Assembly: GCF_042643145.1 (NCBI RefSeq)
Contig: NZ_JBHRSA010000041.1
Location: forward strand, 62,001 to 126,000
Length of the DNA stretch: 64,000 nucleotides
Direction of reading: 5' to 3'
DNA from: Virgibacillus_O xinjiangensis
GTDB lineage: Bacteria; Bacillota; Bacilli; Bacillales; Amphibacillaceae
The notes beneath the pieces were generated by a model. The model ran no database searches. It had not been told where the DNA came from and saw only the letters and a list, made by a program, of their open reading frames with translations. This document shows, piece by piece, positions 15,787 through 23,527 of the stretch (its first letter is position 1; every line of letters starts with the position of its first letter). The position numbers were made by a program, and so were the translations under genes.

Positions 15787-16365
15787 TTAATAAAATGGCG
15801 GAAACAAAAATCTCCGAAAAAAGAAGAACGGGAAACGTCTGCGTCTGAAACGACGGAACCTTCTTGGATATCCATAGAAACCGGGTTGGCCATAGTTGTA
15901 GCCATATCCGGAAGGGCCATAGCCGTACTGGCGATCCATATCATCCCAATCGTCCCAATCATTATCCCCATCAGGCGTCAACATGTATACCGCGTCATTA
16001 TCCACCCCTTCAATAATCCCATCGTACGTCCTGCCATCCGTGCCCTCACCTTGAACAAGATGATACTGGTACCTTCTGCAGAAATCCTGCAATTGCTGGT
16101 GGTGCGAAGGGTTCATGTTATCCTGATACATGTTCCCATGGTACATTGGCTGGTTCATGCCAGGTGAAGTCATTTGCTGCTTACCATGACAGCCGCAATT
16201 ACGATAGAAAGGGTCCAAGTAGACAGGATATGGCGTATAGTACTGTGGTACGTTATGCTGCGGGGTTGGGTGATTTGGTGGTGCAGGGTGAAACCCCGTT
16301 CCTCCCTGTGCCTGATCCTCCCTGTTCTCCCATTGCTCCTCGTGATAGTTGAATTCTTCCCCCAT
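15787..16365 (-). CDS. Spore-coat-like Pro/Tyr/Arg-rich protein
   Basis: A 192-residue low-complexity protein. The N-terminus is Pro/His/Gln/Tyr-rich (PAPPNHPTPQHNVPQYYTPY); the middle (about 95-130, YQYHLVQGEGTDGRTYDGII followed by a DxVYMLTPDG stretch) looks like a small Sm-like beta barrel seen in some coat-associated proteins; an Asp/Trp run follows; and the tail is Arg/Phe-rich (RRFRRFRRRRFPFFFFRRFL). Cys56-x-Cys58 could cross-link. A sigma-E-type promoter lies upstream, supporting mother-cell expression. It is not recognised as a named coat protein. Confidence 0.55.
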   Translation of the reverse strand: MGEEFNYHEEQWENREDQAQGGTGFHPAPPNHPTPQHNVPQYYTPYPVYLDPFYRNCGCHGKQQMTSPGMNQPMYHGNMYQDNMNPSHHQQLQDFCRRYQYHLVQGEGTDGRTYDGIIEGVDNDAVYMLTPDGDNDWDDWDDMDRQYGYGPSGYGYNYGQPGFYGYPRRFRRFRRRRFPFFFFRRFLFPPFY

Positions 16366-16401
16366 GTAATTCCTCCTTACATTTTATCCTGAACACTTTA
16401 C

Positions 16402-16430
16402 TAGCGTATGAAGCTGGGGAAGTCCAATAT
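16402..16430 (-). promoter_or_regulatory. Sigma-E-type promoter of the coat-like gene
   Basis: Reverse strand: ATATT with core ATA (16430-16428), 17-bp spacer, CATACGCTA (16410-16402). The -10 fits both sigma-E (CATANNNT) and sigma-K (CATANNNTA); the -35 ATATT fits sigma-E, and no AC is at sigma-K spacing. The start codon is at 16365. Confidence 0.5.
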
Positions 16431-16571
16431 TCCATAATCACCAGAAGAGAATTTTGGTTGGGATGAAGATTTGCTTCGATTCTTATCGGATTAAATTTCT
16501 TGCCCAACCTGGTACGCCTTTGGGAGCAATCAAGTAAATGCATTACAGCTACCTAGAAAGAAGCCATGAAA

Positions 16572-16599
16572 AAACCAGGTCCACTAAGAGACCTGGTTT
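16572..16599 (-). terminator. Terminator of the SurA-like lipoprotein gene
   Basis: A 10-bp perfect stem AAACCAGGTC (16572-16581) with GACCTGGTTT (16590-16599), with a T-run on the reverse strand. Confidence 0.85.
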
Positions 16600-16614
16600 C
16601 TCATCTTCCTATTC

Positions 16615-17379
16615 TCAGAGGTGTACAGTGACATCTGCATTCCCGCGCAGTTCTTCAATCAGTGCCATTGTCACTTCTCCTTCTTTTTGCTGCTTGAGCT
16701 GATCTTTCAGTTGTGGTTTAACATCCTCATAGGAAGGCATTTCTGTTCCGCCTTCTTCTCCAGCCATTTGTTCCTGTTGGGATTTCGCCTGTTCATAGGC
16801 TTCCTTGAGCTCTTCTTCCGTCGGTTCAATGTCACCCGATTCTTCGGCAATCAACTTGTCCAATTTTACTTGGGTTTGCACTTGTGAAATCACTTCTTCT
16901 TCAGAAGTTCCCTGTTCTTCAAAGGCAGCAATAAGTTCATCCTTTGAACCTAATCCATTCCTTTCTGCCAGCTCGGACAGTGTTTCATCTATTTCTTCTT
17001 CTGTCACAGAGTAATCTCGATTTTCTGCTTCCTGTAGCAAAAGTTCTGTACCAACCATACTGTCAGCGATTTGTTTCTTCAACTGCTCTTGGTCAAGCTC
17101 CTGGCCGGTCATCTGTGACTGCATAGCCATCTGCTGGAATTGTGCTTCATATGCGGTCGTAAATTCTTCCTTTGTTATCTCCGTATCATTAACTTCAGCT
17201 ACTACTTCCGGTACACCTTCCAAATCAGGTTCCGGCATCTCTGGTGCCTGTTCGTTTTCCTGAGTGCCTGTTTCTTCGCTATTATCGTCAGCTGATTCTT
17301 CTCCATCACTGCACGCAGCAAGAAAAGATACAAACAGAATCAGCAATAAACCCAACAACCAATTTTTGCTCAATTTCAC
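16615..17379 (-). CDS. SurA N-terminal-domain lipoprotein (foldase-like)
   Basis: A 254-residue lipoprotein read from a GTG at 17379, seven bases after AAAGGGGA; the upstream ATG (17397) has a weaker site. The signal peptide ends in lipobox LAAC. A very acidic linker (about 25-55) precedes a SurA_N-like chaperone domain (about 60-190: VVAEVNDTEITKEEF, repeated E-L/V-x-Q helices, YSVTEEEIDETL). The parvulin peptidyl-prolyl isomerase domain of PrsA is absent; the C-terminus is a helix returning to the chaperone module. Probably an extracytoplasmic folding helper. Confidence 0.75.
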   Translation of the reverse strand: MKLSKNWLLGLLLILFVSFLAACSDGEESADDNSEETGTQENEQAPEMPEPDLEGVPEVVAEVNDTEITKEEFTTAYEAQFQQMAMQSQMTGQELDQEQLKKQIADSMVGTELLLQEAENRDYSVTEEEIDETLSELAERNGLGSKDELIAAFEEQGTSEEEVISQVQTQVKLDKLIAEESGDIEPTEEELKEAYEQAKSQQEQMAGEEGGTEMPSYEDVKPQLKDQLKQQKEGEVTMALIEELRGNADVTVHL

Positions 17380-17510
17380 GATTCGTTCCCCTTTCATGAT
17401 ATAACCTTCGTGCCATTGTAACACAACACCCCGGATTATACATCCAGTTTTTCCATATTTCTATCGTACCCTCACTCGGAAAGATTATTTCCACCGAAAA
17501 ATAAAATATA

Positions 17511-17543
17511 AAAACCATCCGCTTCAAAGGAGCGGATGGTTTT
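17511..17543 (-). terminator. Terminator of the BCCT gene
   Basis: A 13-bp perfect stem AAAACCATCCGCT (17511-17523) with AGCGGATGGTTTT (17531-17543), loop TCAAAGG, A/T runs on both sides. Confidence 0.9.
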
Positions 17544-17557
17544 AATCATCCTATCTA

Positions 17558-19141
17558 CTATTCATTGGACTGCTGGGTCCATTTCTTCTTCTTCCTTACA
17601 TTATTCACCCATGCTCTATCCTCATCCATCATTCTCTTGGCTGCATAAATGGTCAGGAACTGAATGACGATAATTGGAATCCCCATCAGTCCGGACAGCA
17701 CCTCAAGAGGAGCCAGACCACCAATACGGAGAAGGGACAACGCGAGCACAGTGATCAATGCCGCTACAATCAGACGCAAGTTCTTGGATGGTTCTGCCTT
17801 ACTCATATTCTTTGTACCTGCATAGGAAGCAATAGTATAGGTTGTAGAGTCTAATGTTGTCACCATAAAGATCATCGCAATTATCACAAATATTACTAAA
17901 GCGATAAGGGATAATGGCAGAGAATTCAAGATGGCTGGTATTGCTGCCATCGTGTCTTCCTGTACAATCCCTGTAACGTCCACCTCTCCTGTTGTGAAGC
18001 GGTGTACACCAAGTCCTCCAAGTACGCCGGTTGCGACCCAGGAGATCAATGTTGGTGCCAGCAGGTAGGTCAGAATCATTTCTCTGATGGTTCTTCCTCG
18101 GGAAATCTTAGCAGCGAACACACTGTGCAGCATTGCCCAGGTTGCACTATAGGCAAACCAAAAGACAGTGTTGCTTTCCATATGTGTTGTTCCATCCATA
18201 TCCAGCGAGTTGGTGTAAAGAGACATATCAACATAGTTGGACAATAAGAATCCTACCGTATCCGTGAAATAGTCAAGAATGAAAATCCCAGGCCCGACAA
18301 CCATGATAAACACAGCAAATGCACCGGCCAGATACATGTTAAAGGTACTCAATTTCTTGATTCCCCGTTCAATACCCAGATAGGCACTAATTGAGAACAG
18401 AAATACCCAGACAATGGTGACAATCAATGTCAACCCGAAAGTGATCTCAATATTGAAGATTTCCGCCAAGTTATACGTGACAATTGGTGTACCTAGCCCC
18501 AATGTTACAGCTGCACCAGATAGAATACTGATCAGGAATACGACGTCCAGCAGTTTTCCGCCCAGACCGTCTGTGAACTTGTCCCCGAAGATTGTCCGGC
18601 ACGCCTCAGATATCCGCATGAACGGCTTTTTCCGGACATGGAGAATATAACCCATGGCAGGTGCAGCCATTACAAAAATGGCAAATACCTGGAAACTCCA
18701 CATAAACATACTGTAAGAATTTCCCCATAACAATGCCTCCGTAGATCCAGGTTCTACGCCAAACGGTGGGTCTACCGCAATATTAGCCCACTCGGTCATC
18801 CCGGTCCGCATAATGGTGGAACCAAGGCCCATGGCAATTAAGATCGACGAGTACTCAAATAAAGTAAATCTCGGTTTCTCTGCTGGATTTCCCAGCACAA
18901 CATCTCCATATTTTGAAAAAGATAGATACAGGCCTGCTGCCACAAGAATAATGGCATACCATATGTAGCCCCATGTAAATACATTGACAATTTGGTCAAA
19001 TATACTGTTCAGCAGTTCCAAGGACTCATCTTCATACATGGCAAAAGGAATGCTGATCAGAATCATAATAACCAAGGCTGGCCCAAAAATTCTCCAGTCA
19101 ATAAGCCTTGATCTACTCGAGCCCTTACTCTCCTTGCTCAT
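17558..19141 (-). CDS. BCCT-family transporter with altered aromatic box
   Basis: A 527-residue, twelve-helix betaine/choline/carnitine-type carrier. Family landmarks are present: GMTEWANIAVDPPFGVEPG (about 114-132), the FxWxxxxxFAIF segment, and AAKISRGRTIREM (about 343-355). However, the four aromatic-box positions of BetP (Trp189, Trp194, Tyr197, Trp374) correspond here to Trp148, Phe153, Phe156 and Ser332, and the usual WWxxW motif reads YSATW. The start at 19141 follows GGAGG; the longer in-frame start at 19249 has no site. Substrate specificity is therefore uncertain. Confidence 0.85.
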   Translation of the reverse strand: MSKESKGSSRSRLIDWRIFGPALVIMILISIPFAMYEDESLELLNSIFDQIVNVFTWGYIWYAIILVAAGLYLSFSKYGDVVLGNPAEKPRFTLFEYSSILIAMGLGSTIMRTGMTEWANIAVDPPFGVEPGSTEALLWGNSYSMFMWSFQVFAIFVMAAPAMGYILHVRKKPFMRISEACRTIFGDKFTDGLGGKLLDVVFLISILSGAAVTLGLGTPIVTYNLAEIFNIEITFGLTLIVTIVWVFLFSISAYLGIERGIKKLSTFNMYLAGAFAVFIMVVGPGIFILDYFTDTVGFLLSNYVDMSLYTNSLDMDGTTHMESNTVFWFAYSATWAMLHSVFAAKISRGRTIREMILTYLLAPTLISWVATGVLGGLGVHRFTTGEVDVTGIVQEDTMAAIPAILNSLPLSLIALVIFVIIAMIFMVTTLDSTTYTIASYAGTKNMSKAEPSKNLRLIVAALITVLALSLLRIGGLAPLEVLSGLMGIPIIVIQFLTIYAAKRMMDEDRAWVNNVRKKKKWTQQSNE

Positions 19142-19331
19142 TTGAAAAACCTCCAATATATATTTCTCATTTCTATTGTAAGAAGGGTAACTCCCTTGCT
19201 TCAAACATACTGTTACTAATACCACGTGGAATAAATTTAAAACTTCCAAAGACCCTTGAAATTTTTGGATGCTACTTTATCCGGTTTTTCAGAGTTGATA
19301 AGTGAAATTCAATAAAGCCGTGGATTGAAAA

Positions 19332-19358
19332 AACCCGGCAAGAAGAATATGCCGAGTT
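19332..19358 (-). terminator. Terminator of the K+ channel gene
   Basis: AACCCGGCA (19332-19340) and TGCCGAGTT (19350-19358), with one G-T pair, followed by six T on the reverse strand. Confidence 0.8.
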
Positions 19359-19366
19359 GTGGCTTC

Positions 19367-19780
19367 CTAACTTTCCTCTTCTTCATTTCTAGAACTACTA
19401 ATAGCCTTCATGAAATAGGCGGATGGTAGCAGAAGACCGATCCCGGCTTCTACGAGGGAAAACAGTCTAGCTGGTCCTACTGGAACAAGGTCACCGTAAC
19501 CTACGGAGAGGATGGTAACCCCACTGTAGTATAGATGAGTAAGAAATGATTCGCTTGCTGGCTGTCCGGTAGGATCATTAATGACCAGTACTGCTTCTTC
19601 CAAGGATAATAACTGATACAAAACGGCAAAGCCTAAGGTTATACTGATAAATACATAGACAAGTTTAAAAAATAGGGCCGGGCTTGCATAGCTTTTCTTG
19701 AAATCCTTATTTGTAAAGAAATAATACAGATTAATAATGAGAAATAAAATAGTAACCCCTATAAATATAGTCGATAGCAT
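19367..19780 (-). CDS. Two-pore-helix potassium channel subunit
   Basis: A 137-residue membrane protein with an N-terminal helix (about 3-22), a second (about 36-58), the pore loop with selectivity filter SVGYGD (92-97) in SGVTILSVGYGDLVP, and a last helix (about 105-127). It is a minimal Ion_trans_2 K+ channel with no RCK, cyclic-nucleotide or voltage-sensor domain. It probably forms a homotetramer. AGGAGG precedes the ATG. Monocistronic. Its gating signal cannot be told from the sequence. Confidence 0.85.
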   Translation of the reverse strand: MLSTIFIGVTILFLIINLYYFFTNKDFKKSYASPALFFKLVYVFISITLGFAVLYQLLSLEEAVLVINDPTGQPASESFLTHLYYSGVTILSVGYGDLVPVGPARLFSLVEAGIGLLLPSAYFMKAISSSRNEEEES

Positions 19781-19912
19781 GGTTTCCTCCTCCTTTGGTT
19801 TCTAGTAACACAGAAACATGAACATTAAACCCTGAGAAAGAATACCTTTTTTTCGACCATACCTCCGACCGTAATGGTTGTGCTCTTGTCATATAGACAA
19901 AGAATGTTAAGA

Positions 19913-19961
19913 AAGGGCCTGCCCACGATTGGCAAAGCCCTTATATTGGCAAAGCCCTTAT
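19913..19961 (-). repeat. Tandem 17-bp duplication inside a terminator arm
   Basis: ATTGGCAAAGCCCTTAT occurs twice in direct succession (19928-19944, 19945-19961). Each copy holds GCCCTT, which can pair with AAGGGC at 19913-19918; on the reverse strand the right arm is followed by TTTCTTAAC. The terminator of the small gene at 19965 therefore has two alternative left arms. Confidence 0.7.
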
Positions 19962-19964
19962 GAT

Positions 19965-20186
19965 CTAATCTTCCATTCGTTCTGCCTCTTCCTTGATGGA
20001 TGCTGAGGGTACTATATCATCCCCTTCAGCGTTCTTTTGAAAGCCTTTATCTAATCTTCCAGCATTCTCGATGTCCCCTGATGCTCTGTAACCGCCAATC
20101 TCTTTATTTGAAGTATTGCCGTAAACACCCATTCCACCAAGCTGTACATTGATGTTTTCCTGGTCCTTATTTTGCTTTTGATCCAT
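19965..20186 (-). CDS. Small hydrophilic acidic protein, unknown
   Basis: A 73-residue protein starting MDQKQNKDQENINVQLGGM; the ATG at 20186 is eight bases after AGGAGG, while the in-frame GTG at 20195 lies inside that site. It has no membrane helix and no cysteine, a Gly/Asn-rich middle (GGMGVYGNTSNKEIGGYRASGD) and an acidic tail. The composition resembles small stress or spore proteins of Bacilli. No family is recognised. Divergent from the small gene at 20280. Confidence 0.55.
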   Translation of the reverse strand: MDQKQNKDQENINVQLGGMGVYGNTSNKEIGGYRASGDIENAGRLDKGFQKNAEGDDIVPSASIKEEAERMED

Positions 20187-20279
20187 TGAAATCACCTCCT
20201 ACTGATAATATAACCAAAGCCGCTTCAGGATATTGATTAGAGTGAACATTCCTGTGCATATTATAAAAGAGGTGATCAT

Positions 20280-20486
20280 GTGCAGAAGAAACCAATGAAT
20301 ACAGACACAATTAAACAGGATAAAATGGAAGGAATACAGGCGAATACCGGAATCCATGCAGATCATCATCTGCTTGATGTGGATAACCGGCTGTCAGGAG
20401 ATTCAGTGGACGAACATCAACGGATAGAAGAAGCAAATGCTTCCATTGCACAAGAGATCATCCAACAAACCTATCATAACTCTTAA
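20280..20486 (+). CDS. Small hydrophilic protein, unknown
   Basis: A 68-residue protein read from a GTG at 20280, five bases after GAGGTG; an ATG at 20295 is too far from any site. The sequence is polar, with His-rich IHADHHLLDVDNRLSGDSVDEH and a helical end (EANASIAQEIIQQTYHNS). It has no membrane segment. Divergent from the 19965 gene across a 93-bp spacer. No function can be assigned. Confidence 0.5.
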   Translation: MQKKPMNTDTIKQDKMEGIQANTGIHADHHLLDVDNRLSGDSVDEHQRIEEANASIAQEIIQQTYHNS

Positions 20487-20567
20487 TGGCTCTTGCTATA
20501 TATAAATAGCGGGGACTCCCCCGTTTAATCGCTCACACAACTTTTCCTCCCCCGATTTCTCAATTCT

Positions 20568-20590
20568 AGACATATATAATGTCTGTCTTT
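20568..20590 (+). terminator. Weak terminator
   Basis: AGACAT (20568-20573), loop ATATA, ATGTCT (20579-20584), then GTCTTTTTTAAC. The stretch 20487-20745 otherwise holds only AT-rich sequence and the leader of the next gene. Confidence 0.5.
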
Positions 20591-20745
20591 TTTAACTTAT
20601 CATTTTTTATGACGAAAAGGCAGAAATCCTGAGTTTCACCCACTTTTGTTTAAAAAACCAACGTATATCTTAGGATACCTACTACTTCACTTTCAATAGT
20701 TTCTGAATACATTGTTATTACAATAGAAGAAAGGAGGGAGAATTC

Positions 20746-21105
20746 ATGTGGAGAAAGTACGACCGTTATGGCAACCAGGAAGCCTGCTATTCCAGGAATA
20801 GAACCAATGCAGAGGTAGAAGGAGAAACATCAAGACGTCATAGAAAAAGAAACAGCGAAGTGGAAGCAGAAACTTTATCTAACTTTGATAATGAATATGA
20901 TTTTGACTTTGAGGATATCAATGTCAATGATAATGAGAACGAAAATGAAAACGACCTAAAAAACAAAAATCGTAACATCAATATTGCAAGAATCATTAAA
21001 AGCGGAAATTCCTATGTAGATTTTTCAGACGATCTCGATGGGAATGAAGATGAGGTAGCAGGTACGGAAGATAGACGCAGAAGAAAGAATAATCATAAAT
21101 GGTAG
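20746..21105 (+). CDS. Asn/Asp/Glu-rich low-complexity protein, coat-like
   Basis: A 119-residue protein starting MWRKYDRYGNQEACYSRN. A basic patch (RRHRKRN) is followed by alternating acidic/aromatic and N-E runs (FDNEYDFDFEDINVNDNEN), a short structured motif (NINIARIIKSGNSYVDFSDDL) and a basic end. Such composition is common in spore surface proteins of Bacillaceae, but no named family is recognised. AAAGGAGGGAG gives a strong site. It pairs with the next gene, which shares the D-V/I alternation and is separated by a hairpin. Confidence 0.55.
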   Translation: MWRKYDRYGNQEACYSRNRTNAEVEGETSRRHRKRNSEVEAETLSNFDNEYDFDFEDINVNDNENENENDLKNKNRNINIARIIKSGNSYVDFSDDLDGNEDEVAGTEDRRRRKNNHKW

Positions 21106-21117
21106 GAGTTACTGTCA

Positions 21118-21144
21118 TCAAAGCGGAATCCAGTTCCGCTTTGA
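21118..21144 (+). terminator. Intercistronic terminator/attenuator hairpin
   Basis: An 11-bp perfect stem TCAAAGCGGAA (21118-21128) with TTCCGCTTTGA (21134-21144), loop TCCAG, then TTCTATTTCT, 28 bp before the next start. It may partly terminate or stabilise the upstream mRNA. Confidence 0.7.
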
Positions 21145-21172
21145 TTCTATTTCTAAAAAAAGGAGGGATCCT

Positions 21173-21481
21173 GTGGGAAAAGTGGAAGATTTGTATCCCT
21201 ATGACAAAGGAACTAATTCCTATGCTGAAGCTGCTGAGCTAGTAGAAGCAACAGTAAGTAACAGCGGAAATTCTGATGTGGATATTGATATAAATATAGA
21301 TACAACACCAATGGCATATGCAATGCTTTGCTCCATGCGAGCCACGGACCAACTATCAGAGCATGAGTTTCGAAAAGCTGTCAGAAAGCTGGAAAATTTT
21401 TCGAGAAGAAATCGTTATTATAGAGGAATGAATGATACCTCCAAAGTAAGATTAAACAAAAGAAGAACCAGAGAAGTATAA
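21173..21481 (+). CDS. Small protein with alternating D-V/I motif, coat-like
   Basis: A 102-residue protein read from a GTG at 21173 after AAGGAGGGATCCT. It contains SGNSDVDIDINIDTTPMAYA (about 34-53), a motif reminiscent of the D-V-D/T-T-D strands of CotX/CotV-type spore crust proteins, followed by a helical domain (ATDQLSEHEFRKAVRKLENF) and a very basic tail. The resemblance to CotX is loose and from memory. It follows the 20746 gene in the same direction with a hairpin between. Confidence 0.5.
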   Translation: MGKVEDLYPYDKGTNSYAEAAELVEATVSNSGNSDVDIDINIDTTPMAYAMLCSMRATDQLSEHEFRKAVRKLENFSRRNRYYRGMNDTSKVRLNKRRTREV

Positions 21482-21587
21482 CAATAAACCTCTCAACCAT
21501 ACAAACCGGTATTTATTACCGGTTACTTATTAGATAGCCAAACAAGATAACATTCCAGGGACAGGCAGCACAAACTGCTCCAATGTA

Positions 21588-21624
21588 AAGGACTGAACCG
21601 TACTGAGACGATCAGTCCTTTTCC
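21588..21624. terminator. Terminator between convergent genes
   Basis: AAGGACTGA (21588-21596) pairs with TCAGTCCTT (21612-21620), followed by TTCCC rightwards and TTACATT on the reverse strand. Serves the antiporter gene and possibly the 21173 gene. Confidence 0.75.
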
Positions 21625-21626
21625 CT

Positions 21627-22583
21627 TTAATTCCTCAAGATTACATAAACCATATATAACACATAGGCCGCTGCCAGAATAATTCCTTCCATTTTTCCAA
21701 TCTTATAATTCGACCTGGAAAATACCAGTAAAATAACTGTCAGCAGAATCATCAATAATACATCGGTGAATATTCTATGATCCACCGCCAACGGTGAGAT
21801 AGCGGATGATGTTCCCAACACGAAGAGGATATTGAATATGCAGCTTCCGACAATATTTCCAAGGGCAATATCACCCTCTCTTTTAATAGCAGCCATAATG
21901 GATGTAACCAATTCCGGCAACGAAGTTCCAACCGCTACAATCGTCAGACCGACAAGTGTATCACTCATGCCGCACGAGAGGGCAATCTCGGTCGCGCCGT
22001 TTACGACCAGATCTCCACCAAATACAATAGCGGCCAGTCCACCGAGGGTTAGAATGATGTTTTTCACCCATGCCTCTTTGGCAACATGATGACTGCTAGA
22101 ACGGCCCCGCTCCCTACTGCGCCTGGCCACTTCAAATAAGTAATATAAAAATATTGCGAAAAACAGAAGGAGAATGAAGCCGTCACTTCTACTTATGAAG
22201 TTGGCGCTCCATTCCTGCAGGAAGACATCACTTACCAGTACAAGCAATGCTACACTAGCAAGCAAGGTGAACGGAATTTCTTTTCTGATTGTCTCGCTCT
22301 CCACCTTCAGCGGATAGATCAATGCGGTCAGTCCAGCCACAAAGGTAATATTGAAAATATTGCTCCCTACCACATTGCCGATGGCCATACCAGCACTATC
22401 CTCAAGGGCGGCAACCAAACTCACCGTCGCTTCCGGTGCACTTGTGCCAAACGCTACAATTGTCAGACCAATTAGCAACGGGGACACATTCAAGTTCGAA
22501 GCAATGCTAGAGGCACCCTTCACAAAATAGTCGGCACCTTTAATGAGTAAAGCCAAGCCGACAATCAATAAAATGAATGCCAT
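21627..22583 (-). CDS. CaCA-family Ca2+/Na+(K+) antiporter (YrbG-like)
   Basis: A 318-residue, ten-helix protein with the two inverted alpha repeats of the cation/Ca2+ exchanger family: VAFGTSAPEATVS with Glu51 and VAVGTSLPELVTS near residue 207, each followed by GNVVGSNIFN or GNIVGSCIFN. It exchanges Ca2+ for Na+ or H+ across the membrane. The ATG at 22583 follows AAGGT; a GTG six codons upstream is possible but overlaps that site. A short hydrophilic loop rich in Arg/Ser (RRSRERGRSSS) links the halves. Confidence 0.9.
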   Translation of the reverse strand: MAFILLIVGLALLIKGADYFVKGASSIASNLNVSPLLIGLTIVAFGTSAPEATVSLVAALEDSAGMAIGNVVGSNIFNITFVAGLTALIYPLKVESETIRKEIPFTLLASVALLVLVSDVFLQEWSANFISRSDGFILLLFFAIFLYYLFEVARRSRERGRSSSHHVAKEAWVKNIILTLGGLAAIVFGGDLVVNGATEIALSCGMSDTLVGLTIVAVGTSLPELVTSIMAAIKREGDIALGNIVGSCIFNILFVLGTSSAISPLAVDHRIFTDVLLMILLTVILLVFSRSNYKIGKMEGIILAAAYVLYMVYVILRN

Positions 22584-22771
22584 AGTATCTACCTTCTTCA
22601 CATAAAATGGAATTATTGTATTAGCTTCCCTCTGTGTAAACTCACAGGGGATAGAGTCACAGTTCCCTTCATTGACGAAAAGGAAGCCTAGATTAGAAAT
22701 AAATGAATTGGCTTTACCTTACCTAACAGAAAGATTTGCTCCGATATTAAACCTTTTATATATCTTCAAAA

Positions 22772-22814
22772 AACACCGGATAAAGTCTTTCTTTTTTGAT
22801 CTTTATCCGATGTT
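22772..22814 (-). terminator. Terminator of the sortase gene
   Basis: AACACCGGATAAAG (22772-22785) pairs with CTTTATCCGATGTT (22801-22814) with one mismatch, followed by TTTTTTG on the reverse strand. Confidence 0.85.
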
Positions 22815-22823
22815 TACTGTATA

Positions 22824-23456
22824 TCAATCAACCAGTTCAGCCTGGACAATATACCGATCGGGGGCATATCCGACATAATTAAATGGATAGCAGGTGGTGA
22901 GTGTTAATGTCGGTTTGTCTTTTTCCACAATCACGGAGCGATCCTCTGCATCAGTAATCCATGTCTCTTTAATCTTATAGACAAATGTTTCGTCATCATA
23001 ATGAACCTCGAGCGTATCACCCTCGCCAAGTTCATCCAAGCCGATAAATACAGTATCTCGATGCCCTGACAGTACTGTATGCCCTCCCTCACGGTTAGGG
23101 ATAGTTGTCCACTCACTCACATACATACCCACACCCTGACCTAGGGTATCCTCATCTGTCCCCCAATAAGTAGTAAATCGCTTATCTAGCTTGGGGATGT
23201 CCAGTTCTGCTACTTCTTCTCCTTTGGCAATATTATAATCAAAGGTCATCGGGCTAACGGATGCCTCCCTTGTTGATTCCTTGTTAACTGTATCTCTTGT
23301 TTCTTGTTCATTCGCCTTGACTGTATCTATAGACGGAGCATCTTTCTGATCCGGTATTTCCTGCACCGATCTAGTTGATTCATAATACTGCCAACCATTA
23401 TACGAAACCAGGGACACACCTAAAACAAACAAGATTACCGACAACCTTCTTATCAC
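22824..23456 (-). CDS. srtD: Class D sortase
   Basis: A 210-residue sortase: N-terminal membrane anchor (about 5-22), polar stalk, and catalytic beta barrel (about 72-208). The catalytic His132 is in SGHRDT, Cys189 in TLTTCYPFNYVG and Arg201 in PDRYIVQ. The TLTTCYPF motif is typical of class D (YhcS-like) enzymes of Bacillus. It reads from a GTG after AAGGAGGAG. The neighbour upstream encodes an LPETS-bearing surface protein, its probable substrate. A terminator separates them, so some sortase mRNA must come from readthrough or its own promoter. Confidence 0.9.
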   Translation of the reverse strand: MIRRLSVILFVLGVSLVSYNGWQYYESTRSVQEIPDQKDAPSIDTVKANEQETRDTVNKESTREASVSPMTFDYNIAKGEEVAELDIPKLDKRFTTYWGTDEDTLGQGVGMYVSEWTTIPNREGGHTVLSGHRDTVFIGLDELGEGDTLEVHYDDETFVYKIKETWITDAEDRSVIVEKDKPTLTLTTCYPFNYVGYAPDRYIVQAELVD

Positions 23457-23495
23457 AGGTTTCTCCTCCTTCTAATTTTTTATGAAAGAGAAAAA

Positions 23496-23516
23496 GCAGA
23501 CGAGAAACTCGCCTGC
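23496..23516 (-). terminator. Terminator between the LPETS gene and sortase
   Basis: GCAGACGAG (23496-23504) and CTCGCCTGC (23508-23516) with one mismatch and a three-base loop. The reverse strand continues TTTTTCTC. This should make the abundant substrate mRNA end before sortase. Confidence 0.75.
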
Positions 23517-23527
23517 CGTATAGTATA

